Notes: generated by a model from the sequence alone, not told the origin. A stretch of 64,000 nucleotides of DNA from Fredinandcohnia aciditolerans (GCA_003640645.1 QGHH01000002.1:112180-176179); one strand, 5' to 3'. Shown: positions 44,406-51,688, numbered from the stretch's first letter. Made by a program: numbers and translations.

Positions 44406-45041
44406 ATGATAAATAACGTGGGATTATTAGGTAGAATCAATGTCCTTTTTGAATGGATTATGAATCTCGTGTATGTCAATATTTTATGGATTGTCTTTAC
44501 CATTTTAGGCTTAGGGATTTTTGGAATTATGCCTGCCACTGCAGCCATGTTCCATGTAACAAGAAAATGGGTCATGGGAGAACGTGATTTTCAAATCTTT
44601 CCGTTATTTTGGGAGAAATATAAATGTGAATTTGTGCAAATTCAAGCCTTAGGGCTCATTTTTGGAACGGTAGGATTCCTTCTTTTATTTAATTATCATT
44701 TCTTTTCGGAACAAAATATTATTTTTGGTAAATTTTCGATGTTAGGCTTAATGCTACTCTATTCAGTCTCTATCCTGTTTTTATTTCCAATATATGTTCA
44801 TTTTGACATGAAGCTTCTATCATATATAAAAAGTACGTTCATCATTGGGATTTCTCATATTTTGCAAGGCCTTGTGATAGTTAGTGGTTGCGCTTTTATA
44901 TTTATCGTATGCTCTTTCTTCTCAGCCACCTTTTTCTTTCTATTTGGCAGCCTCTCAGCACTATGGACCACCTACATCGCATACAACTGGGGGTTCCTGC
45001 GGGACAGGGGGATAGGTCCTTCGTCCCATATCACAGGTTAA
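44406..45041 (+). CDS. YesL/DUF624 family membrane protein
   Basis: A 211-residue protein with about five helices and the DUF624 pattern (LYVNILWIVF-like VYVNILWIVFTILGLGIFG, then IMPATAAMFHVTRKWVMGE). YesL-type genes accompany YesM/YesN and sugar ABC transporters in bacilli; the role is unknown. The last codons (GFLRDRGIGPSSHITG) are encoded by a GGGACA hairpin repeat that has invaded the 3' end. AAGGAGG lies upstream of ATG 44406. Confidence 0.87.
   Translation: MINNVGLLGRINVLFEWIMNLVYVNILWIVFTILGLGIFGIMPATAAMFHVTRKWVMGERDFQIFPLFWEKYKCEFVQIQALGLIFGTVGFLLLFNYHFFSEQNIIFGKFSMLGLMLLYSVSILFLFPIYVHFDMKLLSYIKSTFIIGISHILQGLVIVSGCAFIFIVCSFFSATFFFLFGSLSALWTTYIAYNWGFLRDRGIGPSSHITG
45001..45027. repeat. 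GGGACA hairpin repeat, copy 6, inside a coding region
   Basis: GGGACAGGGGGATAGGTCCT followed by TCGTCCC. It is read as the C-terminus of the YesL-like protein. Confidence 0.75.
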
Positions 45042-45068
45042 TTAAAATAATTTAGTAGAATACGAATG

Positions 45069-45190
45069 GCCCGATTGTACAGAAACCTGTACTAATCGGG
45101 CTTTTTTGATTTTTATTGATTTCAAACTAACGCTTGTTTAATTATCCAGTACAGTACACCATAATACAATCAATCTAGTTTGTTTGAAAT
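45069..45190. repeat. Composite repeat, copy 5, with terminator
   Basis: GCCCGATT (45069-45076) pairs with AATCGGGC (45094-45101), then TTTTTTG, so it is a good terminator. ACCTGTACTAATCGGGC is shared with the copies at 16274 and 17156. TTCAAACTAACGCTTGTTTAA (45121-45141) and TAGTTTGTTTGAAA follow. The tail ACTGTTATACTG at 45223-45234 matches copy 4. Confidence 0.7.
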
Positions 45191-45387
45191 GAATTTGTGA
45201 CTGAAGTGGTGTGTGTGTCGAACTGTTATACTGACAATTTAGTAAACTAGTATAGGTGGGGGTGGGCAGTTCCGCTGGTCCAGTTGGGACGAGCTATACT
45301 CGTGACCTTGAAAAACATGGTTCCTATTCCTGATAGAGGGGAATCGGCTCTTTGCTATTAATAAAATTAGATGTTGTGTAAGCATGA

Positions 45388-45714
45388 AGGCCATTTTGAA
45401 AGGAAAAACCAATCGAAAAGTACTTCATAAGGTCGATGAAGACCACTTTGGAAGGAAAAACCAATCGAAAAGTACTTCATAAGGTCGATGAAGACCATTT
45501 TGAAAGAAAAAACCATTCGAAAAGTACTTCATAAGGTCGATGAAGACCACTTTGGAAGGAAAAACCAATCGAAAAGTACTTCATAAGGTCGATGAAGACC
45601 ATTTTGAAAGAAAAAACCATTCGAAAAGTACTTCATAAGGTCGATGAAGACCACTTTGGAAGGAAAAACCAATCGAAAAGTACTTCATAAGGTCGATGAA
45701 GACCACTTTGAAGA
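45388..45714. repeat. 52-bp tandem repeat array, left part (six units)
   Basis: The anchor AATCGAAAAG or ATTCGAAAAG occurs at 45411, 45463, 45515, 45567, 45619 and 45671, spaced exactly 52 bases. Each unit carries CTTCAT-N7-ATGAAG, a small inverted repeat. From the second unit on, two versions alternate (ACCACTTTGGAAGG with CCAATC, ACCATTTTGAAAGA with CCATTC), giving a 104-base higher-order period. Not coding in any frame. The bases before it (45191-45387) hold only the tail of the composite repeat. Confidence 0.9.
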
Positions 45715-45809
45715 TTAAGTCCATATAATTGTGTAAAAAGAAAAAGAGTCAAATCAATTCCATTTGGCCACAATGTTATCAGCGACGAAAACATTAGGAG
45801 GAATTAATT

Positions 45810-46979
45810 TTGACTCAACTTCAGTTTACCCTAAATTTGGACAATTTAAAAGATGCTGTTATGAACTCTAATATCGAAGCGGTTACTAAAGCTTCCATAG
45901 TTTTAGTACTTAATGAATTAATGGAAAAAGAACGTGATGAACACTTACAAGCAAAAGCTTATGAACGAACAGTTACCCGTCGAGATTACCGAAATGGTTA
46001 TTATGAACGTGATTTACTATTGTCTAACGGACGAATTACTTTGCGTGTTCCTCGTACACGTGAAGGTGATTTTTCTCCATCTATATTTGAAAAGTATGAA
46101 CGAAGCGACCAAGCTTTTGTTCTCTCTATGTTAGAAATGGTTATTAATGGGGTATCTACTGGAAATGTTACGAAGGTTGTAAAGCAGCTCTGTGGAGAAA
46201 ATGTATCGAAATCCTTTGTGTCATCACTTACAAAGAAACTTGAACCAATCGTTAATCAATGGGCAAATCGACCATTAAATGTCATGTACTATCCGTATAT
46301 TTTTGCAGATGCCATGTACATAAAGGTTCGTGAACATCACCGTGTTGTTTCAAAAGCAGTTTATATTGCTACTGCTATTAATGAAAAAGATCAAAGAGAA
46401 GTTATTGGTCTAAAAGTAGATCATGTAGAAAGTTTTGATGCTTGGCAAAGCTTTTTCAAGGATTTAAAGTCACGCGGGTTACAATCACCTAAGCTAGTTA
46501 TATCAGATGCTCATGAAGGGTTAAAAAAGGCTATACAGCGTGAATTTATTGGAACCTCATGGCAAAGATGTACTGTACATTTCAAGCGTAATATAATAGG
46601 TGATCTTCCAAAAAAAGATATGGCACAGGTAATCTTTGATTTAAAAAGAATATTCAGTGCTGTGACTAGAGAAGATGCTTGCGTGTTTAAAGAAGATTTT
46701 CTAAAGAACTATCGGGATAATTCTAAACTAAAAAAAGCAATACAAATCTTAGAAGAAGGCTTCGAAGATGCCATCCAATACCTAAATGAACCATCTTCAT
46801 ACCACCCTTATATACACAGTACAAATTCATTGGAGCGGTTGAACCAGGAAGTCCGGCGAAGAGAAAGAGTAATAAGAATTTTCCCTCACACTCAATCTGC
46901 CTTTCGCTTAATTGGAGCCATATTAATGGATTATCAAGAAAAGCAAGTTATGAAAAAGCTGCCAATCAAAAAAAGATAG
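45810..46979 (+). CDS. IS256-family (mutator-type) transposase
   Basis: A 389-residue full-length transposase. The DDE triad is visible: Asp in FADAMYIKVREHH (near 166), Asp in VISDAHEGLKKA (near 231) and Glu in STNSLERLNQEVRRR (near 341), plus the family block WQRCTVHFKRNII. The start is TTG 45810 after TAGGAGGA. It appears intact, so the element may be active. Confidence 0.92.
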   Translation: MTQLQFTLNLDNLKDAVMNSNIEAVTKASIVLVLNELMEKERDEHLQAKAYERTVTRRDYRNGYYERDLLLSNGRITLRVPRTREGDFSPSIFEKYERSDQAFVLSMLEMVINGVSTGNVTKVVKQLCGENVSKSFVSSLTKKLEPIVNQWANRPLNVMYYPYIFADAMYIKVREHHRVVSKAVYIATAINEKDQREVIGLKVDHVESFDAWQSFFKDLKSRGLQSPKLVISDAHEGLKKAIQREFIGTSWQRCTVHFKRNIIGDLPKKDMAQVIFDLKRIFSAVTREDACVFKEDFLKNYRDNSKLKKAIQILEEGFEDAIQYLNEPSSYHPYIHSTNSLERLNQEVRRRERVIRIFPHTQSAFRLIGAILMDYQEKQVMKKLPIKKR

Positions 46980-46996
46980 TACGCGAAGCGAGCGAA

Positions 46997-47042
46997 ATTT
47001 GTATGGGTAGGAAGGGGGTACCCCCTTCCTACCCATACAAAT
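46997..47042. terminator. Perfect 46-base palindrome downstream of the transposase
   Basis: ATTTGTATGGGTAGGAAGGG and GGT, then the exact complement, meet at TA (47019-47020) with no mismatch. As RNA it would form a very stable hairpin 17 bases past the transposase stop. There is no T tract. It probably blocks transcription or translation crossing the element end. Confidence 0.7.
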
Positions 47043-47123
47043 CAATACCTTAACACAAGTAAATCTAATAACCTGATAATTATTGTTAGCCATAGAATTA
47101 ATTTTACACAAAATTATGGACTT

Positions 47124-47445
47124 GACTACTTTGAAAGAAAAAACCAATCGAAAAGTACTTCATAAGGTCGATGAAGACCATTTTGAAAGGAAAAACCATT
47201 CGAAAAGTTCTTCATAAGGGTAATGAAGACCATTTTGAAAGAAAAAACCATTCGAAAAGTACTTCATAAGGTCGATGAAGACCATTTTGAAAGGAAAAAC
47301 CAATCGAAAAGTACTTCATAGGTCGATGAAGACCATTTTGAAAGGAAAAACCAATCGAAAAGTTCTTCATAAGGGTAATGAAGACCATTTCTAAAGAAAA
47401 AACCATTCGAAAAGTACTTCATAAAGGTAATGAAGTCCACTTTCC
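47124..47445. repeat. 52-bp tandem repeat array, right part (six units)
   Basis: Anchors at 47146, 47198, 47250, 47302, 47353 and 47405; spacing 52, with one 51. Same unit as on the left of the IS element; some units read AAGGGTAATGAAG in place of AAGGTCGATGAAG, which keeps the CTTCAT/ATGAAG pairing. Confidence 0.9.
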
Positions 47446-47517
47446 AACCTTTATTCATTTAAAGTATCCTTCATAAAACAATTAAGCCCAAGCGCCACCC
47501 CCACGTCACCACGCCCT

Positions 47518-47542
47518 GGGACAAGGGACCTGTCCCCTTGCC
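47518..47542. repeat. GGGACA hairpin repeat, copy 7
   Basis: GGGACAAGGGACCTGTCCCC followed by TTGCC; the right end is eroded. It lies in the gap before the DUF5317 gene. Confidence 0.6.
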
Positions 47543-47650
47543 AGCTCGAGGGATACGCTTGATCCAGCGTCGAAGTCCACGACCCACCCACCTCCATAAT
47601 CCAATCAGCCCCAATTCCGTAAAATTTTTCCCGTAAAAGTTGAAACTTTC

Positions 47651-47659
47651 TGATATAAT
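47651..47659 (+). promoter_or_regulatory. Extended -10 promoter before the DUF5317 gene
   Basis: TGATATAAT is a TGnTATAAT extended -10 box 89 bases before the ATG. The -35 region is poor. Confidence 0.45.
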
Positions 47660-47747
47660 TTGTAGTATATTGGTGAAATATGGGGGTTACTCCTCGTTAG
47701 AAGCAGGAAATACGTAATTTTAAATTTAACAAATTGGTGGGTAAAAA

Positions 47748-48341
47748 ATGGTTTTTGATGGGATTCTCATTGCGATTATTGTGGGTTTTTTTCGAAAAGG
47801 TAGTTTACGAGGATTGGCTGATTTACAGTTGAAATTCGGATGGATTTTTCCGATTCTTGTTTTTCTGCAGTTTTTTGTTTATTTTCTACAGAATAAGTAT
47901 GAAATGCTGGGGTCTCTTAGTGGCTATATTTATATGGTTGTCTATGTGATTGGGATGGCGTTTCTTTGGGTGAACCGACATAATTCTGGTTTTACTCTTA
48001 TTTTAATCGGGACATTCCTAAACTTTCTTGTCATGGCTTTGAACGGAGGTAGAATGCCAGTATTAGAGTCTGCTGCAACGCTACTAGATCCGCATTACTT
48101 AGACACATTAAAAAATGAGCTTTATGCGAAACATACACTACTCACAGAGAGTAGTAGATTAGGGTTTTTAGGTGATATAATACCTCTAACAGACCCGTAT
48201 CCGCGTTCTCAAGTCATTAGTATTGGAGATGTTGTGATGAACATTGGCGTCTTCCAATTTATCCAATATTTAATGGTACATAAAAATAAACACACATCAT
48301 TAGAAGATGAAACCCCTTCATTGAAGGAGGTGAAATCATGA
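47748..48341 (+). CDS. DUF5317 family membrane protein
   Basis: A 197-residue protein with four to five helices and a conserved centre LVMALNGGRMPVLESAATLL, followed by LGFLGDIIPLTDPYPRSQVI and SIGDVVMNIGVFQFIQYLM. This matches my memory of the DUF5317 family of Firmicutes and Chloroflexi. Its stop codon overlaps the start of a microprotein gene (ATGA). Function unknown; possibly linked to the cyclic-di-GMP gene downstream. Confidence 0.82.
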   Translation: MVFDGILIAIIVGFFRKGSLRGLADLQLKFGWIFPILVFLQFFVYFLQNKYEMLGSLSGYIYMVVYVIGMAFLWVNRHNSGFTLILIGTFLNFLVMALNGGRMPVLESAATLLDPHYLDTLKNELYAKHTLLTESSRLGFLGDIIPLTDPYPRSQVISIGDVVMNIGVFQFIQYLMVHKNKHTSLEDETPSLKEVKS

Positions 48342-48427
48342 AAACAAAAGTAACTCGTATTTTACTAAATGCAGTTATCCTTGGATCTGTTGTACTTGCT
48401 TTTACTTCTGGTTGGAAACTAGTATAA
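48338..48427 (+). CDS. 29-residue membrane microprotein
   Basis: ATG 48338 lies in an ATGA overlap with the DUF5317 stop and has a near-perfect GAAGGAGGTG site at 48323-48332. The product starts MKTKVTRILLNAVILGSVVL and ends AFTSGWKLV: a basic head, one hydrophobic helix and a short tail. Coupled translation with the DUF5317 protein suggests that the two work together. Too short for routine gene calling; I recognise no family. Confidence 0.65.
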   Translation: MKTKVTRILLNAVILGSVVLAFTSGWKLV

Positions 48428-48502
48428 ATGATTAACCTAGGAGGAGGATGTTGAATATCCAATGAGTCCTCCTCTACCTTTTAACCCGAGGGATGATAAA
48501 AC

Positions 48503-49165
48503 ATGAAATTAAACTTTAAACCCATACATGTATACACGAGCATTACCATTATAGTAGGAGTATTTTCATTCCTCTATTTTTATGATTATAATATCACCTT
48601 ATCAGATTGGGTGATCATATTTGTATTAATCGGTTCTATTACTCTTTTAAACTATCATGTTATCCATATCCCGCCAAAGGATAATTCACTTTCTCTAGAT
48701 TCTTCTATTTATCTCGCTAGTTTGTTTATGTATGGACTAGACGTTACCCTTTTTGTACTGGCATTGTCCAGTCTTATCTATGTTTTTGTCCAACGGAAAA
48801 TAGCTTGGTGGAAGCATTTATTTAATTTCTCGATGTACAGCATTATGATTATCGCCTCCTATTTTTCACTTGTTTTTGCTGGAGGATCAGTTGGAGAAAT
48901 CGATACACATCATCTGTTGCCATATATTCTATCTCTATGTACGTATTTTATTTGCAACATGCTCTTTATTATTTCTTATTTCTTTCTTTATGGTAGTGGT
49001 AGTATTGAGAACGTCATTAAAGGGGTCACTACAGATAAAACCTTTGTGATTAGTTATTTTACGACGTTGTTACTACCCTTGATTCTTGGAATTTTGCTAA
49101 AAGCAGAAGGTATATTTGGCCTTTTTTTATTCGTATGTATTGCTTTACTGTTATCAGCTATTTGA
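48503..49165 (+). CDS. Membrane-sensor part of a frameshifted GGDEF/HD-GYP protein
   Basis: A 220-residue frame with about six to seven helices starting MKLNFKPIHVYTSITIIVG and ending early at TGA 49163. It resembles the multi-helix sensor regions in front of diguanylate cyclases. The next frame, open from 49101, carries the GGDEF and HD-GYP domains, so the two were probably one gene of about 610 codons. The shift must lie between 49101 and 49162, which includes a run of seven Ts (49122-49128). Removing one T joins the frames. Confidence 0.75.
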   Translation: MKLNFKPIHVYTSITIIVGVFSFLYFYDYNITLSDWVIIFVLIGSITLLNYHVIHIPPKDNSLSLDSSIYLASLFMYGLDVTLFVLALSSLIYVFVQRKIAWWKHLFNFSMYSIMIIASYFSLVFAGGSVGEIDTHHLLPYILSLCTYFICNMLFIISYFFLYGSGSIENVIKGVTTDKTFVISYFTTLLLPLILGILLKAEGIFGLFLFVCIALLLSAI

Positions 49166-50336
49166 TCAGCATTTTAAGCTCTATCAAGAGATTTCAGATA
49201 AGGCAAATAAGGATTTCTTAACAGGTTTAAATAATCATGGCTATTTTAAAGAATTATTTGATGCTGAAATATCAAGTGCTAGGGAAAATGGAACGCCAGT
49301 CAGCTTAGCGCTTTTAGATATAGATGATTTTAAAAAGTACAATGATTTGTATGGTCATATTCAGGGGGATCATTTACTAACATTTTTCGGTTCGATCTTA
49401 GAAGAAGAAGCAAATTCACATGACTATATCGTTGGGAGATACGGTGGTGAGGAATTTTCAATTGTCATGCCGAACACTTGTGTGGACGACGGATTGGCTT
49501 TCATTGATTCATTGCGAAAAAAAGTGAATAACAGCTATTTCAAAGGTGTAGAGGCACTTCCGTATGGCTGCCTATCTTTTTCAGCAGGCGTTGTGGAGTG
49601 GGAAAAAGGGATGTATGATGCATCCGAAATATTGAATAAAGCCGACCAAGCGATGTATTACGCGAAAGCACAAGGAAAAAACATTGTTCAGGTATTCGAT
49701 GAGAATTCTCAATACTTTGCTCAAAACGCGATTAATCTCGATCAAGAGTTAACCGAAGCTGAACAACAGCTAAAGATCTTCTTATCAAAAGATGTGTACA
49801 CCTATCGTCATAGTAAACGTGTCTTCCAATATGCGGTTGATTTCAGTAGTAGACTAGATTTAAGTGAATCTGAAAAGAAGACGTTAATATTAGGTGCCCT
49901 GATTCATGACATCGGTAAACTTGAGATTCCTCGTGATATTATCAATAAAAAAGGAAAACTCGAACCTCATGAATGGGAAATGATGAAGAAACACGTAACC
50001 TGGGGAAAAGAGATTATCTCGACCAATAAAAAATTGGAGCCGTTGATTCCATTAGTCGAGCTCCATCATGAACGTTTCGATGGAAAAGGATATCCGCATG
50101 GCCTCCAAGGTGAAAAAATTCCAAAACTGGCTCGCATCCTATGTGTGTGCGATTCCTTTGACGCCATGACAACAGAACGCCCATACCAAAAGACAAAAAC
50201 CTTCACCGAAGCCATCGACGAACTAAGAAAATGCTCAGGAAGTCAATTCGATCCAACCTTAGTCGAACCTTTCATCGGCATGATCGAAGAGAAATATGCA
50301 AACCAAATAAAAGAAGAACTCGTCATAAGTTCGTGA
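49116..50336 (+). CDS. GGDEF plus HD-GYP domain protein (cyclic-di-GMP turnover), downstream part of the frameshifted gene
   Basis: 406 residues from a TTG at 49116, though the real protein probably begins at 48503. The GGDEF domain starts at DKANKDFLTGLNNHGYF and holds VGRYGGEEFSIVMP (near residue 108), an active-type GGEEF signature; I see no RxxD inhibitory site before it. The HD-GYP domain has LILGALIHDIGKLEIPRDII, MKKHVTWGKEII and VELHHERFDGKGYP, the complete phosphodiesterase motif set. Such dual proteins can make or degrade cyclic di-GMP. If the frameshift is real, the soluble half may still be made from an internal start. Confidence 0.85.
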   Translation: MAFFYSYVLLYCYQLFDQHFKLYQEISDKANKDFLTGLNNHGYFKELFDAEISSARENGTPVSLALLDIDDFKKYNDLYGHIQGDHLLTFFGSILEEEANSHDYIVGRYGGEEFSIVMPNTCVDDGLAFIDSLRKKVNNSYFKGVEALPYGCLSFSAGVVEWEKGMYDASEILNKADQAMYYAKAQGKNIVQVFDENSQYFAQNAINLDQELTEAEQQLKIFLSKDVYTYRHSKRVFQYAVDFSSRLDLSESEKKTLILGALIHDIGKLEIPRDIINKKGKLEPHEWEMMKKHVTWGKEIISTNKKLEPLIPLVELHHERFDGKGYPHGLQGEKIPKLARILCVCDSFDAMTTERPYQKTKTFTEAIDELRKCSGSQFDPTLVEPFIGMIEEKYANQIKEELVISS

Positions 50337-50369
50337 AAACCAGTGGTCGGTGGCCGCTGGTTTTCTTTT
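50336..50369 (+). terminator. Rho-independent terminator after the GGDEF/HD-GYP gene
   Basis: AAAACCAGTGG (50336-50346) pairs with CCGCTGGTTTT (50354-50364) with one G-U, then CTTTTT. Confidence 0.8.
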
Positions 50370-50380
50370 TGAGGTTTTTT

Positions 50381-50407
50381 GGGACAGAGGGACATGTCCC
50401 TTGTCCC
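50381..50407. repeat. GGGACA hairpin repeat, copy 8
   Basis: GGGACAGAGGGACATGTCCC followed by TTGTCCC. Confidence 0.75.
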
Positions 50408-50421
50408 AGGAAAGATATGGT

Positions 50422-50448
50422 GGGACACGGGACCTGTCCCTGCGACCC
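50422..50448. repeat. GGGACA hairpin repeat, copy 9
   Basis: GGGACACGGGACCTGTCCCT followed by GCGACCC, 14 bases after copy 8: a tandem pair. Confidence 0.7.
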
Positions 50449-50501
50449 ACACTTTTTTTATTGACGAAATAATTCATACCATTTATAATGGGGTTAATCA
50501 G

Positions 50502-50513
50502 GAAAACGTTTTC
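50502..50513. promoter_or_regulatory. LacI-type operator upstream of the mannosidase operon, site 1
   Basis: GAAAACGTTTTC is a perfect palindrome, preceded by AG. An identical site lies 127 bases downstream, a spacing suited to looping by a LacI tetramer. Confidence 0.6.
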
Positions 50514-50628
50514 TTGGAAAAAGAAATCTATACGTATTATTTTTAGTTTCGATGTTTTTCTACACGCTTCCCCACTGATAACGTTACTAAAGTACTATGA
50601 TAGTAGCATTTTTTTATAAGTAGTTAGG

Positions 50629-50640
50629 AAAACGTTTTCC
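50629..50640. promoter_or_regulatory. LacI-type operator upstream of the mannosidase operon, site 2
   Basis: GAAAACGTTTTC again, also preceded by AG and 23 bases before the regulator's ribosome site. A related GAAAACGCTT lies at 51706-51715, before the binding-protein gene. Confidence 0.6.
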
Positions 50641-50677
50641 GGCGAAGCATTATAGATAAAAAGTGGGAGGAGGGATA

Positions 50678-51688
50678 ATTATAAAGGCGTCAATAAAGGA
50701 TATTGCTAAAAAAGCAAACGTATCCGTTTCTACCGTTTCAAGAGTTCTTAATAATAGTAAATATGTGAGTGAAGAACTGAAAGAACGGGTTTTGGCAATT
50801 GTTAAAGAAACAGGTTTTAAACCTAATTTAGTAGCAAAAGGTCTAGTAAATAAGAAGACGAATCTTATCGGTATATTAATACCAAGAATTTCGAACAATT
50901 TCTTTGCTAAGTTAATAGAAGGTACTGAAGAAGTAGCCCAAACGTATGGATACAATATTTTACTTAGTACTTCCTATAACGATCTCCAAAGGGAAATCGA
51001 ATATCTAAACATTTTTGAAGACAGACAACTAGATGGTATCCTATTTTCGGTTACGGAATTTACAGAAGAACATAGGGCATTTTTTGAACGTACAACTCTT
51101 CCAACTGTCTTTATAGGACAAAAGTTAGAACAGCAGGAAAAGTACCCGTATGTGACAATTGATAATGTCAAAGCTTCCTATGAAGCTACAAAATATTTAA
51201 TCAATCAAAACCATACAAAAATTGCAATTTTGGCAGGTCCGGAGTCAGACACGGCAACAGGAACTTATCGCTTGCAAGGCTATAAGGATGCTCTAGAAGA
51301 AGTAGGAATAACGGCGAATCCTTTGTGGCAGTCCATGAGATTCCATACCATTGAAGACGGTTATATTGCTACTTCAAAAATCATGTCGCAAGTCGATAAA
51401 CCAACTGCAATCTTTGCCTGTTCAGATCAACAAGCTCTTGGGGCCATAAATTATTTGCATGAGTATGGATACAGAGTCCCTGAAGATATCTCTGTCATGG
51501 GATTTGATGATGTAGATTTAGCGTCCATTTTCAGACCGAAATTAACGACAGTTAAACAAAATCCTGTAGATATTGGGGCAACGGCTATGCGATTGCTCAT
51601 TGATCAAATGAAGAATATAGAAATTCAATCAAAAGAGAATTTTATTCCATATCGATTAGTCGTTCGAGAGAGTACAAAGAAATTGTAG
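50678..51688 (+). CDS. LacI-family regulator of the mannosidase operon, unusual start codon
   Basis: About 336 residues with a complete LacI head (ASIKDIAKKANVSVSTVSRVL) and effector domain (NLIGILIPRISNNFFAKLIE, PTAIFACSDQQALGAINYLH, ISVMGFDDVDLASIFRPKLT). No ATG, GTG or TTG lies after the ribosome site GGGAGGAGGG (50665-50674). Relatives start M-K-A-S-I-K-D; here the codons are ATT ATA AAG GCG. I therefore infer a rare ATT (50678) or ATA (50681) start. A GTG at 50663 is in frame but has no site upstream and its own codons form the site. Probably autoregulated through the two GAAAACGTTTTC sites. Confidence 0.8.
   Translation: MIKASIKDIAKKANVSVSTVSRVLNNSKYVSEELKERVLAIVKETGFKPNLVAKGLVNKKTNLIGILIPRISNNFFAKLIEGTEEVAQTYGYNILLSTSYNDLQREIEYLNIFEDRQLDGILFSVTEFTEEHRAFFERTTLPTVFIGQKLEQQEKYPYVTIDNVKASYEATKYLINQNHTKIAILAGPESDTATGTYRLQGYKDALEEVGITANPLWQSMRFHTIEDGYIATSKIMSQVDKPTAIFACSDQQALGAINYLHEYGYRVPEDISVMGFDDVDLASIFRPKLTTVKQNPVDIGATAMRLLIDQMKNIEIQSKENFIPYRLVVRESTKKL

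Larger units (their letters stand above)
45717..47123 (+). mobile_element. IS256-family insertion sequence
   Basis: Terminal inverted repeats are 45717-45738 (AAGTCCATATAATTGTGTAAAA rewritten in two parts: AAGTCCATA, TAATTGTGTAAAA) and 47102-47123 on the opposite strand (AAGTCCATA, ATTTTGTGTAAAA), 19 of 22 bases equal. They enclose one transposase gene. The element splits a 52-bp tandem array. No clean target duplication: the near match GACCACTTTGAA / GACTACTTTGAA on the two sides could simply be array sequence. Confidence 0.85.

Noticed and set aside
45707-47133. Target-site duplication for the IS256 element.
   Set aside because: Bases next to the inverted repeats do not match; GACCACTTTGAA/GACTACTTTGAA on the two sides is explained by the repeat array itself.
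45388-47445. The regular array could be a CRISPR.
   Set aside because: Units are contiguous near-identical 52-base repeats with no unique spacers and no cas genes.
47212-47458. Minus-strand frames with a repeated WFFLSKWSS-type peptide.
   Set aside because: They are translations of the 52-base repeat, which is not a multiple of three, have no ribosome site and shift frame from unit to unit.
47690-47747. A structured leader (riboswitch) before the DUF5317 gene.
   Set aside because: The GGGGTTACTCC region does not match any riboswitch class I can recall, and no terminator or sequestering stem is evident.
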